Assembly (NCBI RefSeq): GCF_002374835.1
Contig: NZ_NWVD01000005.1
Location: 123,301 to 187,300, forward strand
Length of the DNA stretch: 64,000 nt
Source: Sphingomonas ginsenosidimutans
GTDB taxonomy: Bacteria > Pseudomonadota > Alphaproteobacteria > Sphingomonadales > Sphingomonadaceae
Direction: 5' to 3'
Positions 11,549-21,201 of this stretch are shown here, piece by piece (position 1 is the stretch's first letter; every line of letters begins with the position of its first letter). Position numbers and translations under genes: made by a program. The notes under the pieces were generated by a model, which was not told the origin of the DNA, did not search any database, and was given only the letters and a program-made list of their open reading frames with translations.

Positions 11549-11855
11549 GCCGACCAAGGCGATCGACAACCGTCATTATGACGTGATTGTCGCGCCGCAC
11601 ATCACCGAGAAGGCGACCCTGCTCTCCGAGCAGAACGCGGTGGTCTTCAAGGTCGCCAACAAGGCGACCAAGCCCGAGATCAAGGCTGCCGTGGAGGCGC
11701 TGTTCGGCGTGTCCGTGACCGGCGTCAACACGATCGTCCAGAAGGGCAAGACCAAGCGTTGGAAGGGTGCGCCCTATCAGCGTTCCGACATGAAGAAGGC
11801 GATCGTGACGCTGGCCGAAGGCCAGTCGATCGACGTCACCGAGGGGGCCAAGTAA
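11541..11855 (+). CDS. rplW: 50S ribosomal protein L23
   Basis: A 104-aa protein at the tunnel exit, the docking site for trigger factor and signal recognition particle. [33 protein letters not shown] and [16 protein letters not shown] are typical. It overlaps rplD by 8 bases, so the two are probably translationally coupled, and rplB follows after one base. Confidence 0.97.
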   Translation: MAKPTKAIDNRHYDVIVAPHITEKATLLSEQNAVVFKVANKATKPEIKAAVEALFGVSVTGVNTIVQKGKTKRWKGAPYQRSDMKKAIVTLAEGQSIDVTEGAK

Positions 11856-11856
11856 G

Positions 11857-12690
11857 ATGGCACTCAAGCATTATAACCCGACGTCGCCGGCGCAGCGCGG
11901 GCTGATCCTGGTCGACAAGTCGGCGCTCTGGAAGGGCAAGCCCGTCAAGGCGCTGACCGAGGGCAAGAACAAGACCGGCGGCCGCAACAACAAGGGCCAC
12001 GTGACCAGCCGCGGCATCGCGGGTGGCCACAAGCAGAAGTACCGCTACGTCGACTTCAAGCGTCGCAAGTGGGACGTCGAGGGCACCGTCGAGCGGCTGG
12101 AGTACGATCCGAACCGCACCGCGTTCATCGCGCTGGTGTCCTACCCGGACGGCGAGCAGGCCTATATCATCGCGCCGCAGCGGCTCGCGCCGGGCGACAA
12201 GGTGATCGCGGCGAAGAAGGCGGACACCAAGCCGGGCAACGCGATGGAGATCGGTCAGGTCCCCGTCGGCACCATCGTCCACAATGTGGAGATGAAGCCG
12301 GGCAAGGGCGGTCAGATCGCGCGTTCGGCCGGCACCTATGTGCAGGTTGTCGGGCGTGACCGCGGCATGGTGATGGTGCGCCTGAACTCGGGCGAGCAGC
12401 GCTACATCCGTGCGGATTGCATGGCCACCGTCGGCGCGGTGTCCAACCCGGACAACCAGAACCAGAACCTCGGCAAGGCCGGTCGTTCGCGCTGGATGGG
12501 CAAGCGCCCGCTGACGCGCGGCGTGGCGAAGAACCCGGTCGACCACCCGCACGGCGGTGGTGAAGGCCGGACCTCGGGCGGTCGCCATCCGGTGACGCCG
12601 TGGGGCAAGCCGACCAAGGGTGCGCGCACGCGCCACAACAAGTCTACGGACAAGATGATCATCCGTAGCCGCCACGCGAGGAAGAAGTAA
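11857..12690 (+). CDS. rplB: 50S ribosomal protein L2
   Basis: A 277-aa core protein needed for subunit joining and peptidyl transfer. [35 protein letters not shown] and the C-terminal [20 protein letters not shown] (with the critical His) are all present and the length is normal. Its stop overlaps the rpsS start by one base (TAATG). Confidence 0.98.
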   Translation: MALKHYNPTSPAQRGLILVDKSALWKGKPVKALTEGKNKTGGRNNKGHVTSRGIAGGHKQKYRYVDFKRRKWDVEGTVERLEYDPNRTAFIALVSYPDGEQAYIIAPQRLAPGDKVIAAKKADTKPGNAMEIGQVPVGTIVHNVEMKPGKGGQIARSAGTYVQVVGRDRGMVMVRLNSGEQRYIRADCMATVGAVSNPDNQNQNLGKAGRSRWMGKRPLTRGVAKNPVDHPHGGGEGRTSGGRHPVTPWGKPTKGARTRHNKSTDKMIIRSRHARKK

Positions 12691-12965
12691 TGGCTCGTTC
12701 CGTCTGGAAAGGCCCGTTCGTCGAACTGAGCCTGCTCAAGAAGGCCGAAGCCGCGCAGGACGCCGGTGGCCGTGCGCCGATCAAGACCTGGTCGCGCCGC
12801 TCCACCATCCTGCCGTCGTTCGTCGGCCTGACGTTCACCGTGTACAACGGCCGCAAGTTCGTGCCCGTGTCCGTCAACGAGGACATGGTCGGCATGAAGC
12901 TCGGCGAATTCGCGCCGACCCGCTATTTCCCGGGTCACGCGGCTGACAAGAAGGGCAAGCGCTGA
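12690..12965 (+). CDS. rpsS: 30S ribosomal protein S19
   Basis: A 91-aa protein of the 30S head, forms a pair with S13. [20 protein letters not shown] and the C-terminal [20 protein letters not shown] match the family. One-base overlaps with rplB before and rplV after (TAATG, TGATG) indicate tight translational coupling. Confidence 0.97.
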   Translation: MARSVWKGPFVELSLLKKAEAAQDAGGRAPIKTWSRRSTILPSFVGLTFTVYNGRKFVPVSVNEDMVGMKLGEFAPTRYFPGHAADKKGKR

Positions 12966-13342
12966 TGAGCAAGCCTCAGTCCCCCCGCAAGGTCGGCGAC
13001 AAGGAAGCCCTGTCGGTCGGCACGCAGATCCGCGGATCGGCGCAGAAGCTGAACCTGGTCGCGGGCCTGATCCGCGGTCGTTCGGCGGCCGACGCGATGA
13101 ACATCCTGGCCTTCTCGAAGAAGGCGATGGCGGTCGACGCGCGCAAGGTGCTCGCCTCCGCGATCGCCAATGCCGAGAACAACCACAACCTCGACGTCGA
13201 CGCGCTCGTCGTCGCCGAGGCGTCGGTCGGCAAGTCGATCACCATGAAGCGGTTCGCCACTCGCGGCCGCGGCAAGTCCACCCGCATCCTCAAGCCGTTC
13301 TCGCGGCTGCGGATCGTCGTGCGCGAGCAGGAAGAAGCCTAA
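12965..13342 (+). CDS. rplV: 50S ribosomal protein L22
   Basis: A 125-aa protein with a long beta-hairpin in the exit tunnel near the macrolide site. [27 protein letters not shown] is cut short here to its key parts: [12 protein letters not shown] near residue 27, [16 protein letters not shown] near 66 and the hairpin [18 protein letters not shown] near 96. One-base overlaps with rpsS and rpsC. Confidence 0.97.
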   Translation: MSKPQSPRKVGDKEALSVGTQIRGSAQKLNLVAGLIRGRSAADAMNILAFSKKAMAVDARKVLASAIANAENNHNLDVDALVVAEASVGKSITMKRFATRGRGKSTRILKPFSRLRIVVREQEEA

Positions 13343-14049
13343 TGGGTCACAAGAGCAACCCCATCGGTCTGCGCCTGCAGATCAACCGCACCTGGGACAG
13401 CCGCTGGTTCGCCGAGGGCGCGGACTATAAGAAGCTGTTGCTGGAGGATCTGAAGATCCGCCAGTACATCGTGAAGACGCTGCCGCAGGCGGCGATCTCC
13501 AAGGTAGTGATCGAGCGTCCGGCCAAGCTGTGCCGCATTTCGATCTACGCCGCGCGCCCCGGTGTCATCATCGGCAAGAAGGGCTCGGACATCGAGAAGC
13601 TGCGCAAGACGCTCGGCGCGATGACCAGCTCGGACGTGTCGCTGAACATCGTCGAGATCCGCAAGCCGGAAGTCGACGCCAAGCTCGTCGCGCAGGGCAT
13701 CGCCGATCAGCTGGAGCGCCGTATCGCGTTCCGCCGCGCGATGAAGCGCGCGGTGCAGTCGGCGATGCGCCTGGGTGCCGATGGCATCAAGGTGTATTGC
13801 GGCGGCCGTCTGGGCGGCGCGGAAATCGCGCGTTCGGAAAGCTATCGCGAAGGTCGCGTGCCGCTGCACACGCTGCGCGCGAACATCGACTATGCCGAGG
13901 CCGAGGCGCACACCGCCTATGGCGTCTGCGGCGTGAAGGTGTGGGTGTTCAAGGGCGAGATCCTCGGCCACGACCCGTTCGCGACCGATCGTCTCATGAT
14001 GGAGGCCCAGACCTCCGGCGTGCGCCCGGCACGCGATGACCGTCGCTAA
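13342..14049 (+). CDS. rpsC: 30S ribosomal protein S3
   Basis: A 235-aa protein at the mRNA entry channel with helicase-like activity. [20 protein letters not shown] is the standard N-terminus; the KH domain motif [18 protein letters not shown] lies near residue 73; [20 protein letters not shown] follows near 155. Overlaps the rplV stop by one base. Confidence 0.98.
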   Translation: MGHKSNPIGLRLQINRTWDSRWFAEGADYKKLLLEDLKIRQYIVKTLPQAAISKVVIERPAKLCRISIYAARPGVIIGKKGSDIEKLRKTLGAMTSSDVSLNIVEIRKPEVDAKLVAQGIADQLERRIAFRRAMKRAVQSAMRLGADGIKVYCGGRLGGAEIARSESYREGRVPLHTLRANIDYAEAEAHTAYGVCGVKVWVFKGEILGHDPFATDRLMMEAQTSGVRPARDDRR

Positions 14050-14061
14050 GGAATAAAGGCA

Positions 14062-14496
14062 ATGCTGCAACCGAAGCGCACCAAGTTCCGCAAGGCGTTC
14101 AAGGGTCGCATCCATGGCGACGCCAAGGGCGGCACCACGCTGAACTTCGGTTCCTATGGCCTGAAGGCCATGGAGCCGGATCGTATCACCGCACGCCAGA
14201 TCGAGGCGGCCCGTCGCGCGATCACCCGTCACATCAAGCGCCAGGGGCGTCTGTGGATCCGCGTGTTCCCGGACGTGCCGGTGTCGTCGAAGCCAGCCGA
14301 AGTCCGCATGGGCTCGGGCAAGGGTTCGCCCGAATTCTGGGCCGCTCGCGTCAAGCCGGGCCGGATCCTGTTCGAGCTGGACGGCGTCGAAGGCCCGCTG
14401 GCCGCCGAGGCGTTCGAGCGCGCGGCGATGAAGCTGCCCATCAAGACCAAGGTCGTTGCCCGGCTGGGCGACACCTCGCACCTCGGAGGCGAGTAA
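14062..14496 (+). CDS. rplP: 50S ribosomal protein L16
   Basis: A 144-aa protein near the A-site tRNA elbow. [19 protein letters not shown], the conserved [16 protein letters not shown] and [20 protein letters not shown] segments are clear. A 12-base gap with AAGGAA separates it from rpsC. Its stop overlaps the rpmC start by one base. Confidence 0.98.
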   Translation: MLQPKRTKFRKAFKGRIHGDAKGGTTLNFGSYGLKAMEPDRITARQIEAARRAITRHIKRQGRLWIRVFPDVPVSSKPAEVRMGSGKGSPEFWAARVKPGRILFELDGVEGPLAAEAFERAAMKLPIKTKVVARLGDTSHLGGE

Positions 14497-14696
14497 TGGC
14501 CAAGAACGACTTTAACGGCCAGAGCGACGACCAGCTGGTCGAGGCGCTGGGCAACCTGAAGCGCGAGCAGTTCAACCTGCGCTTCCAGGCGGCGACCAGC
14601 CAGCTCGAGAAGCCGAGCCGCGTGCGCGAGGTCCGCAAGGACATCGCCCGCATCAAGACCATCCAGGCGCAGCGCACCGCTGCGTCCGGCAATTAA
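14496..14696 (+). CDS. rpmC: 50S ribosomal protein L29
   Basis: A 66-aa two-helix protein at the tunnel exit, next to L23. The signature is [18 protein letters not shown] followed by [14 protein letters not shown]. The ATG overlaps the rplP stop codon (TAATG at 14494-14498). Position between rplP and rpsQ is the universal one. Confidence 0.95.
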   Translation: MAKNDFNGQSDDQLVEALGNLKREQFNLRFQAATSQLEKPSRVREVRKDIARIKTIQAQRTAASGN

Positions 14697-14710
14697 GGGA
14701 GCCTAAGCAC

Positions 14711-14983
14711 ATGCCGAAGCGCGTGCTGACCGGGCTGGTCGTGTCCGACAAGGGCGAGAAGACCGTGGTGGTGAACGTCGAGCGTAAGGTGAAGCACCCG
14801 CTCTACGGCAAGATCATCCGCCGCTCGAAGAAGTATCATGCCCATGACGAGGGCAATGAGTATAAGGCGGGTGAGACCGTGCGCATCGAAGAGACCGCGC
14901 CGATCTCCAAGCTGAAGACCTGGAAGGTCGTGGGGCGCGTGAACACGCACGTCGCGCCGGAGCGGGTCGACGTCGACGCGTAA
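14711..14983 (+). CDS. rpsQ: 30S ribosomal protein S17
   Basis: A 90-aa primary 16S rRNA binder. [40 protein letters not shown] and [18 protein letters not shown] are diagnostic. GGGAGCC precedes the ATG. It is the last gene before a strong intrinsic terminator, so here, as in enterobacteria, S17 closes the S10 operon. Confidence 0.97.
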   Translation: MPKRVLTGLVVSDKGEKTVVVNVERKVKHPLYGKIIRRSKKYHAHDEGNEYKAGETVRIEETAPISKLKTWKVVGRVNTHVAPERVDVDA

Positions 14984-15080
14984 GCGCTGGCGATCACGCC
15001 GCTGACGGCGTTTCGGGCAGGGTCCGGCGGCAGCGCCGGAGACCACCCGAGCGACGCGGCGGAAAGACGGGGCGGGGGCA

Positions 15081-15109
15081 TTGCCTTCTGTCCGCGGGGC
15101 GGCTACAGG
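15081..15109 (+). promoter_or_regulatory. possible promoter before rplN
   Basis: TTGCCT (15081-15086), 17 bases, TACAGG (15104-15109). A transcript would start almost exactly at the foot of the terminator hairpin at 15116, so if real it would be an attenuated promoter for the spc genes. Confidence 0.35.
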
Positions 15110-15115
15110 GCCGCT

Positions 15116-15157
15116 CCCCCTGGCGCGGTTCGACCGCTGCCGGGGGTCGTTTTTTTA
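15116..15157 (+). terminator. intrinsic terminator between rpsQ and rplN
   Basis: CCCCC (15116-15120) pairs with GGGGG (15142-15146); inside it GGC/GCC and GCGGT-TCG-ACCGC pair with one bulged T on each side. Seven T residues follow at 15150-15156. A classical intrinsic terminator in a place where many bacteria read straight through from S10 to spc genes. Confidence 0.82.
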
Positions 15158-15206
15158 GGCGGGGCTGGGTCGGTATCCACCCCATAGGCGAGAAGGAAGC
15201 GGATCG

Positions 15207-15575
15207 ATGATCCAGATGCAGTCCAATCTCGACGTCGCTGACAACAGCGGCGCGAAGCGGGTGCAGTGCATCAAGGTGCTGGGCGGGTCGAAGCGCCGCA
15301 CCGCTGGCGTGGGCGACATCATCGTCGTCAGCGTCAAGGAAGCGCAGCCGCGTGGCCGCGTGAAGAAGGGCGACGTCCACCGTGCGGTGATCGTGCGCAC
15401 CGCCAAGGACATCCGCCGCGCGGACGGGTCGGTGATCCGGTTCGACGGCAATGCCGCGGTGCTGGTCAACAAGAACGAGGAGCCGATCGGCACCCGTATC
15501 TTCGGCCCGGTCGTGCGCGAGCTGCGCGGCAAGAAGCACATGAAGATCATCAGCCTTGCGCCGGAGGTGCTGTAA
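15207..15575 (+). CDS. rplN: 50S ribosomal protein L14
   Basis: A 122-aa protein at the subunit interface. [40 protein letters not shown] and the C-terminal IISLAPEVL are family hallmarks. GAGAAGGAAG lies before the ATG. First gene of the spc group; TAATG overlap with rplX. Confidence 0.98.
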   Translation: MIQMQSNLDVADNSGAKRVQCIKVLGGSKRRTAGVGDIIVVSVKEAQPRGRVKKGDVHRAVIVRTAKDIRRADGSVIRFDGNAAVLVNKNEEPIGTRIFGPVVRELRGKKHMKIISLAPEVL

Positions 15576-15892
15576 TGGCCGCCGCGAAGATCAAGAAGGG
15601 TGATCGCGTCGTCGTCCTGTCCGGCAAGGACAAGGGCAAGACCGGCACCGTGACGCTCGCCATGCCGAAGGACGGCAAGGTCGTCGTCGAGGGCGTTAAC
15701 GTCGCCACCCGCCACCGCAAGCCGAGCCAGGCGAACCCGCAGGGCGGGCTGGAGCGGATCGAGGCGCCGCTGCACATCTCCAAGGTGGCGCACGTCACCG
15801 CGGACGGCAAGCCGACCCGCGTGCGTTTCGAGACCCAGGACGGCAAGAAGGTCCGCGTCGCCGTCAAGACCGGGGAGAAGATCGATGGCTGA
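15575..15892 (+). CDS. rplX: 50S ribosomal protein L24
   Basis: A 105-aa assembly initiator with a KOW motif ([20 protein letters not shown] at the N-terminus) and the [16 protein letters not shown] segment. ATG 15575 overlaps the rplN stop by one base, and the 3' end overlaps rplE by 8 bases. Order L14-L24-L5 is universal. Confidence 0.97.
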   Translation: MAAAKIKKGDRVVVLSGKDKGKTGTVTLAMPKDGKVVVEGVNVATRHRKPSQANPQGGLERIEAPLHISKVAHVTADGKPTRVRFETQDGKKVRVAVKTGEKIDG

Positions 15893-16475
15893 TGCCTACA
15901 AGCCCCGCATGAAGGCGATCTACGACGATCGCATCGTCAAGGCGATGACCGAGAAGTTCGGGTACAAGAACGTGCTCGAAATTCCCCGGATCGAGAAGAT
16001 CGTGCTCAACATGGGCGTCGGCGAGGCGACCCAGGACAAGAAGCGCGTCGACCAGGCCGCGTCCGAGATGGAGTTGATCGCGGGCCAGAAGCCCGTCGTC
16101 ACCAAGGCGAAGAAGTCGATCGCGCAGTTCAAGCTGCGTGAGGGCATGCCGATCGGCGTCAAGGTGACGCTGCGTCGCGAGCGCATGTACGAGTTCCTCG
16201 ACCGCTTCATCACGATCGCGCTGCCGCGCGTCCGCGACTTCCGCGGGCTGAACCCGAAGAGCTTCGACGGTCGCGGCAACTACGCCTGCGGCATCAAGGA
16301 GCAGATCGTGTTCCCGGAGATCAGCTATGACCGCGTCGACAAGGTGCGCGGCATGGACGTGATCGTGACCACCACGGCGAAGACCGACGAGGAAGCGCGC
16401 GAGCTGCTTCGCCTGTTCGGCTTCCCGTTCCCGCAGGACGAGGCCGCCGACGAGCAGCCGCGTCAGGCTGCGTAA
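15885..16475 (+). CDS. rplE: 50S ribosomal protein L5
   Basis: A 196-aa 5S rRNA-binding protein contacting P-site t[42 protein letters not shown] and [18 protein letters not shown] are typical. About 15 residues longer than the E. coli protein owing to a C-terminal tail rich in Asp, Glu and Gln. GGGGAG lies upstream within rplX. Confidence 0.97.
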   Translation: MADAYKPRMKAIYDDRIVKAMTEKFGYKNVLEIPRIEKIVLNMGVGEATQDKKRVDQAASEMELIAGQKPVVTKAKKSIAQFKLREGMPIGVKVTLRRERMYEFLDRFITIALPRVRDFRGLNPKSFDGRGNYACGIKEQIVFPEISYDRVDKVRGMDVIVTTTAKTDEEARELLRLFGFPFPQDEAADEQPRQAA

Positions 16476-16493
16476 CAAAGAGAGCTTAAGTCC

Positions 16494-16799
16494 ATGGCGA
16501 AACTGAGTTCCGTGAACAAGAACGAGCGTCGCAAGAAGCTCGTGAAGCAATATGCCGGCAAATATGCCGCGCTGAAGGCGAAGGCCAACGACCAGAGCCT
16601 GGATGAGACCGAGCGTCTCATCGCGCGGCTGAAGATGGCCGAGCTGCCCCGCAACGCGAACCCGACGCGTATCCGCAACCGCTGCGCGCTGACCGGTCGT
16701 CCGCGTGCGTATTACCGCAAGTTCGGGCTTGCCCGTGTGATGCTGCGCGAGCTGGCCAACAAGGGCCTGATCCCGGGTCTCACCAAGTCGAGCTGGTAA
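16494..16799 (+). CDS. rpsN: 30S ribosomal protein S14, zinc-free form
   Basis: A 101-aa 30S head protein. It is the long form: the zinc-binding CxxC pairs of short S14 are absent. [20 protein letters not shown] and [19 protein letters not shown] are diagnostic. It lies 18 bases after rplE with AGAGAGC upstream, and 9 bases before rpsH. Confidence 0.97.
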   Translation: MAKLSSVNKNERRKKLVKQYAGKYAALKAKANDQSLDETERLIARLKMAELPRNANPTRIRNRCALTGRPRAYYRKFGLARVMLRELANKGLIPGLTKSSW

Positions 16800-16808
16800 G
16801 GACGTATC

Positions 16809-17204
16809 ATGGCAGTGACCGATCCCCTGGGTGACCTGCTCACCCGCATCCGCAACGGCCAGCGCGCGCGCAAGGACAGCGTCCTTTCGCCGTCGTCGAA
16901 GCTGCGCGTCCGCGTGCTCGACGTGCTGCAGCGCGAAGGCTACATCCGCGGTTATTCCGAGGAGCAGATGGGCCCCGCCGCCGGCGTGCGCATCGAGCTG
17001 AAGTATTTTGAAGGCCAGCCCGCGATCAAGCATGTCGCGCGCGTGTCCAAGCCGGGCCGCCGTATCTACAGCGGCTCGCAGGACCTGCCGCGCGTCATGA
17101 ACGGCCTGGGCATCACCATCGTCTCGACGCCGCGCGGCGTGCTTTCCGATGCGGAAGCGCGCGAGCAGAACGTCGGCGGCGAAGTGCTGGCGGAGGTGTT
17201 CTGA
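16809..17204 (+). CDS. rpsH: 30S ribosomal protein S8
   Basis: A 131-aa central-domain 16S rRNA binder; in enterobacteria it represses the spc operon by binding its m[41 protein letters not shown] and the C-terminal GGEVLAEVF match. TGATG overlap with rplF. Confidence 0.97.
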   Translation: MAVTDPLGDLLTRIRNGQRARKDSVLSPSSKLRVRVLDVLQREGYIRGYSEEQMGPAAGVRIELKYFEGQPAIKHVARVSKPGRRIYSGSQDLPRVMNGLGITIVSTPRGVLSDAEAREQNVGGEVLAEVF

Positions 17205-17737
17205 TGAGCCGTATCGGCAAGAAGGCGGTCGCCATTCCGGCGGGCGTCACCGCGACCCGCAACGGCAACGAGCTGTCGGTCAAGGGCCCCAAGGGCACCC
17301 TGTCGATGCCGCTGTCGCAACTGATCACCTATGACGTCCAGTCGGACTCGATCGGTGTGCAGCCGGCGAATGACACCAAGCGCGCCCGCGCGTTCTGGGG
17401 GATGCAGCGCACGCTGGTGCAGAACCTGGTCACCGGCGTGACCGAGGGCTTCACCAAGAAGCTGCTCATCACCGGTGTCGGCTATCGTGCCGCGGCGCAG
17501 GGCAAGACCCTGAAGCTGCAGCTCGGCTACAGCCACGACGTCAACATCGACGTGCCGGAAGGCATTGAGGTGAAGACGCCGGACGCCACCACCGTCGAGA
17601 TCAGCGGTGCCGACAAGCAGCGCGTGGGTCAGCTCGCCGCCGAAGTCCGCCGCTGGCGCAAGCCGGAGCCCTACAAGGGCAAGGGCATCAAGTACGACGG
17701 CGAGTATATCTTCCGTAAGGAAGGGAAGAAGAAGTGA
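17204..17737 (+). CDS. rplF: 50S ribosomal protein L6
   Basis: A 177-aa protein near the factor-binding site. [28 protein letters not shown] and the signature [20 protein letters not shown] at the C-terminus are all present. It overlaps rpsH by one base and rplR by four (GTGA). Confidence 0.98.
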   Translation: MSRIGKKAVAIPAGVTATRNGNELSVKGPKGTLSMPLSQLITYDVQSDSIGVQPANDTKRARAFWGMQRTLVQNLVTGVTEGFTKKLLITGVGYRAAAQGKTLKLQLGYSHDVNIDVPEGIEVKTPDATTVEISGADKQRVGQLAAEVRRWRKPEPYKGKGIKYDGEYIFRKEGKKK

Positions 17738-18084
17738 CCAAGGGTCTTTCGCTTTTCGAGAAGCGGCGTCGCCGCAACCGTACCGCGCTGCGTGCGCGTG
17801 CCGGCACCCGTCCGCGCCTGTCCGTGCATCGCTCGGGCAAGCACATCTATGCGCAGGTCATCGACGACGCGCAGGGCCGCACCCTGGCGTCGGCGTCGAC
17901 GCTGGCTGGCCACGACGGCAAGACCGCGACCGTCGCGGCAGCCACCGAGGTCGGCAAGCGCGTGGCGGAGGCGGCCAAGGCCGCCGGCGTCACCCAGGTC
18001 GTTTTCGACCGTGGCGGCTTCCTGTTCCACGGCCGCGTGAAGGCGCTGGCCGAGGCGGCGCGCGAAGCCGGACTGGAGTTCTAA
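17734..18084 (+). CDS. rplR: 50S ribosomal protein L18
   Basis: A 116-aa 5S rRNA-binding protein. [33 protein letters not shown] and the C-terminal [20 protein letters not shown] are typical. The GTG start at 17734 overlaps the rplF stop as GTGA, with AGGAAGGGAAG upstream, so coupling to rplF is likely. Confidence 0.96.
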   Translation: MTKGLSLFEKRRRRNRTALRARAGTRPRLSVHRSGKHIYAQVIDDAQGRTLASASTLAGHDGKTATVAAATEVGKRVAEAAKAAGVTQVVFDRGGFLFHGRVKALAEAAREAGLEF

Positions 18085-18087
18085 GAC

Positions 18088-18858
18088 ATGGCTGACGAGA
18101 ACAACCAGCAGCCGCAGGCTGTGGAGAACGAAGCCGCAGCGGCGGCGCCGCAGGACGGCAACGCCGGCGGTTACCAGGGCGGCGATCGCGGTGCGCGTGG
18201 CGGCCGTGGCCGCGGCGGCCCGGGCGGCGGCGGCCGTGGTGGTCCCGGCGGCGGGCGCGGTGGCCGTGACGGCCGCGGCGGTGGTCGTCGCGACGACCGC
18301 AACCGTACCGAGGACGGTGGCGAGGAGCTGATCGAAAAGCTCGTCCACATCAACCGCGTGTCCAAGACGGTGAAGGGCGGCAAGCGCTTCGGCTTCGCGG
18401 CGCTGGTCGTCGTGGGCGACGGCAAGGGCCGCGTCGGCTTCGGTCACGGCAAGGCGCGCGAGGTGCCGGAGGCGATCTCGAAGGCGACCGCCGCCGCCAA
18501 GAAGAAGATGATGCGCGTTCCGCTGAAGGAAGGCCGCACGCTGCACCATGACGGCAACGGCCACTTCGGTGCCGGTCGCGTCACGGTCCGTTCGGCGCCG
18601 CAGGGCACCGGCATCATCGCGGGCGGCCCGATGCGCGCCGTCTTCGAAAGCCTGGGCGTGCACGACGTCGTGACCAAGTCGGTCGGTACGTCGAACCCGT
18701 ACAACATGATCCGTGCGACGTTCGAGGCACTGGGCAGCCAGACCTCGCCGAAGGCGGTGGCACAGCGTCGCGGCAAGAAGATCGCCGACCTGCTGGGCCG
18801 CGCCCACGGCGCCGACGCAGCCAGTGCCGAGGCGGACGCCGCGGCCGTGGTGGAGTAA
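18088..18858 (+). CDS. rpsE: 30S ribosomal protein S5 with Gly/Arg-rich N-terminal extension
   Basis: A 256-aa protein; the S5 core (about residues 82-240) binds near the mRNA entry site and secures decoding accuracy: [39 protein letters not shown] and [12 protein letters not shown] are visible. The first 80 residues are extra: an acidic, Gln/Ala-rich start, then a 45-residue stretch of RGG and GGR repeats. Such extensions occur in sphingomonad S5 proteins; role unknown, possibly RNA binding. Start ATG is 3 bases after rplR. Confidence 0.96.
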   Translation: MADENNQQPQAVENEAAAAAPQDGNAGGYQGGDRGARGGRGRGGPGGGGRGGPGGGRGGRDGRGGGRRDDRNRTEDGGEELIEKLVHINRVSKTVKGGKRFGFAALVVVGDGKGRVGFGHGKAREVPEAISKATAAAKKKMMRVPLKEGRTLHHDGNGHFGAGRVTVRSAPQGTGIIAGGPMRAVFESLGVHDVVTKSVGTSNPYNMIRATFEALGSQTSPKAVAQRRGKKIADLLGRAHGADAASAEADAAAVVE

Positions 18859-18864
18859 GCGACA

Positions 18865-19044
18865 ATGGCTACGATCAAAGTCAAGCAGACCGGTTCGCCG
18901 ATCCGCCGCACCAAGGATCAGCGCGCGACGCTGATCGGCCTGGGCCTCAACAAGATGCACCGGGTCGCGGAGCTGAACGACACCCCCGAGGTGCGCGGCA
19001 TGATCCGCAAGGTGCAGCACATGGTGGAGGTGGTGGAGGGCTGA
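18865..19044 (+). CDS. rpmD: 50S ribosomal protein L30
   Basis: A 59-aa protein. [33 protein letters not shown] and the C-terminal VQHMVEVV form the complete L30 fold. It sits in its universal position between rpsE and rplO, 6 bases after the rpsE stop. An intrinsic terminator follows 33 bases after its stop codon. Confidence 0.95.
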   Translation: MATIKVKQTGSPIRRTKDQRATLIGLGLNKMHRVAELNDTPEVRGMIRKVQHMVEVVEG

Positions 19045-19077
19045 CGCCCGCCGCCGTTTCCCCGGTGACAAATGACG

Positions 19078-19108
19078 GGAAGGGGGCTAACCGGCCCCCT
19101 TCCTTTTT
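19078..19108 (+). terminator. intrinsic terminator between rpmD and rplO
   Basis: GGAAGGGGGC (19078-19087) pairs perfectly with GCCCCCTTCC (19094-19103) across a 6-base loop and is followed by five T residues. It lies in the middle of the spc gene group, so it must be read through or act as an attenuator unless a promoter lies just before rplO. Confidence 0.85.
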
Positions 19109-19144
19109 CCATCAGCGCGACAAAAGCGAAAGCGAGTGCATATC

Positions 19145-19666
19145 ATGAAGCTCAACGAACTCCGCGACAACGAAGGCGCCCGTCACCGCAAGATCCGCGT
19201 CGGCCGCGGCATCGGCTCGGGCAAGGGCAAGACCGGCGGTCGTGGCCAGAAGGGCCAGAAGAGCCGCGAGGGCGTGTCGATCGCCGGCTTCGAGGGCGGC
19301 CAGATGCCGCTGCACATGCGGCTGCCGAAGCGCGGCTTCAACAATATCTTCGCCAAGGATTATGCCGAGGTGAACCTGGGTTCGATCCAGAAGGCGATCG
19401 ATGCGGGCAAGCTGACCGCCACCGACATCGACCATGCCGCGCTGAAGGCCGCTGGCCTGGCGCGCGGCGGCAAGGACGGCGTGCGCATCCTGGGCAAGGG
19501 AACGCTGTCGGCCAAGCTGTCGTTCACCGTCGCCGGCGTGTCGGCCGGTGCGCGCGACGCGATCGAGAAGGCCGGCGGTTCGGTGTCGGTGATCGAGATC
19601 GTTCCGGCTGCGGACAAGGCCAAGGCCAAGCACCGCACCGCGCAGGCGGCGAAGAAGCAGGGCTGA
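19145..19666 (+). CDS. rplO: 50S ribosomal protein L15
   Basis: A 173-aa late-assembly protein. [20 protein letters not shown], the Gly-rich [20 protein letters not shown] and [19 protein letters not shown] are diagnostic. ATG 19145 gives the standard start; an in-frame ATG three codons earlier is possible. The ribosome site is weak (AAGCGAG). The C-terminus is an Ala/Lys-rich tail. Confidence 0.97.
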   Translation: MKLNELRDNEGARHRKIRVGRGIGSGKGKTGGRGQKGQKSREGVSIAGFEGGQMPLHMRLPKRGFNNIFAKDYAEVNLGSIQKAIDAGKLTATDIDHAALKAAGLARGGKDGVRILGKGTLSAKLSFTVAGVSAGARDAIEKAGGSVSVIEIVPAADKAKAKHRTAQAAKKQG

Positions 19667-19728
19667 GCGAACGCGCCCGGTCTGGTGCGGCTGCGCGCCG
19701 TATCGGACCGCGCTTCGTCGCCGGACCA

Positions 19729-19757
19729 TTAGACATGGGCGCTGCGGCGCCTATATG
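19729..19757 (+). promoter_or_regulatory. possible promoter of secY-adk
   Basis: TTAGAC (19729-19734), 17 bases, TATATG (19752-19757), 60 bases before the secY start. It would allow secY and adk to be expressed apart from the spc genes. Confidence 0.5.
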
Positions 19758-19816
19758 GGCGGCGGGGGCGTGACAACGCATCCCGCCGTTCTTCGTTTCC
19801 AGGATATACCCGCACG

Positions 19817-21163
19817 ATGGCATCCGCAGCCGACCAGATGGCGCAGAGCATCAGCCTCGCGAAATTCTCGCAGGCGACCGACCTCAAGAAGCGACTGTGG
19901 TTCACGATCGGTGCGCTGATCGTGTTCCGCCTGCTCAGCTATGTGCCATTGCCGGGGATCGACCCGACGCAGCTCAACCTGCTCGCCGAGCGGATGAAGG
20001 GCGGCGTGCTCGACTTCTTCAACACCTTCTCCGGCGGGTCGCTGTCGCGCGCGTCGCTGATCGCGCTGGGGGTGATGCCGTACATCACCGCCTCGATCGT
20101 GGTGCAGCTGGCGACCTCGCTCAGCCCGCAGCTGGCGGCGATCAAGAAGGAAGGCGAATCGGGGCGCAAGAAGCTCAACCAGTACACCCGCTACGGCACG
20201 GTCGCGCTGACCGCGGTGCAGGGCTTCTTCATCGCGCGCGGGCTGGAGGCCGGCGGTGCGGTGCTGGAGCCGGGCACGCTGTTCCGCGTCGGCGCGGTGA
20301 TCTCGCTGATCGGCGGCACGATGTTCCTGATGTGGCTGGGTGAGCAGATCACCAGCCGCGGGATCGGCAACGGCATCAGCCTGATCATCATGGCGGGGAT
20401 CGTCGCCCATCTGCCGACGACGCTGCTCAACCTGCTGGAGGGCGGCCGTTCCGGGTCGATGAGCCCGGTGACGCTGATCGCGATCATCCTGGTGGTCGTG
20501 GGCCTGATCCTGCTGATCTGCTTCATGGAGCGCGCCCAGCGCCGCATCCTGATCCAGTATCCCAAGCGACAGACGCAGCGCGGGATGCAGGCGGATCGCA
20601 GCCACCTGCCGCTCAAGATCAACACCGCGGGGGTGATCCCGCCGATCTTCGCCTCGTCGCTGCTGTTGCTGCCGCTGACGATCACCCAGTTCGCGGGCAA
20701 CCGCGTGTCGGGCGAGAGCCGCTTCGGCGACATCATCATCACGCTGAACCAGTATCTGCAGCACGGTTCGCCGATCTATATGGCGCTCTATGCCGCGGGG
20801 ATCATCTTCTTCTCGTTCTTCTACACCGCGGTGGTGTTCAACCCGGAGGAGACGGCGGAGAATCTGAAGCGGTATGGCGGGTTCATCCCCGGCATTCGTC
20901 CGGGCAAGAACACCGAGACGTATTTCGATTACGTGCTGACGCGCATCACCGTGATCGGCGCGGCGTATCTGACGTTCATCTGCGTGGTGCCGGAATATCT
21001 GGTGTCGGCGCTGTCGATCCCCTTCTATCTGGGCGGAACCAGCTTGCTCATCGTGGTCAACGTGACCATGGACACGGTGACGCAGATCCAGTCGCACCTG
21101 CTGGCGCACCAGTATGGCGACCTCATCAAGAAGGCCAAGCTGAAGGGCGCGCGGCGCCGCTGA
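19817..21163 (+). CDS. secY: preprotein translocase subunit SecY
   Basis: A 448-aa ten-helix channel of the Sec translocon in the inner membrane. LWFTIGALIVFRLLSYVPLP is helix 1; FFNTFSGGSLSRASLIALGV is the plug region; MFLMWLGEQITSRGIGNG and the cytoplasmic loop PKRQTQRGM follow; QSHLLAHQYGDLIKKAK near the C-terminus contacts the ribosome. GATATACCC precedes ATG 19817, a weak site. It is the last translocation gene of the spc group; adk follows after 38 bases. Confidence 0.98.
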   Translation: MASAADQMAQSISLAKFSQATDLKKRLWFTIGALIVFRLLSYVPLPGIDPTQLNLLAERMKGGVLDFFNTFSGGSLSRASLIALGVMPYITASIVVQLATSLSPQLAAIKKEGESGRKKLNQYTRYGTVALTAVQGFFIARGLEAGGAVLEPGTLFRVGAVISLIGGTMFLMWLGEQITSRGIGNGISLIIMAGIVAHLPTTLLNLLEGGRSGSMSPVTLIAIILVVVGLILLICFMERAQRRILIQYPKRQTQRGMQADRSHLPLKINTAGVIPPIFASSLLLLPLTITQFAGNRVSGESRFGDIIITLNQYLQHGSPIYMALYAAGIIFFSFFYTAVVFNPEETAENLKRYGGFIPGIRPGKNTETYFDYVLTRITVIGAAYLTFICVVPEYLVSALSIPFYLGGTSLLIVVNVTMDTVTQIQSHLLAHQYGDLIKKAKLKGARRR

Positions 21164-21201
21164 CGCGGGGTTGCGAGACGCGAGAGGGAGGAACAGGCTT
21201 C

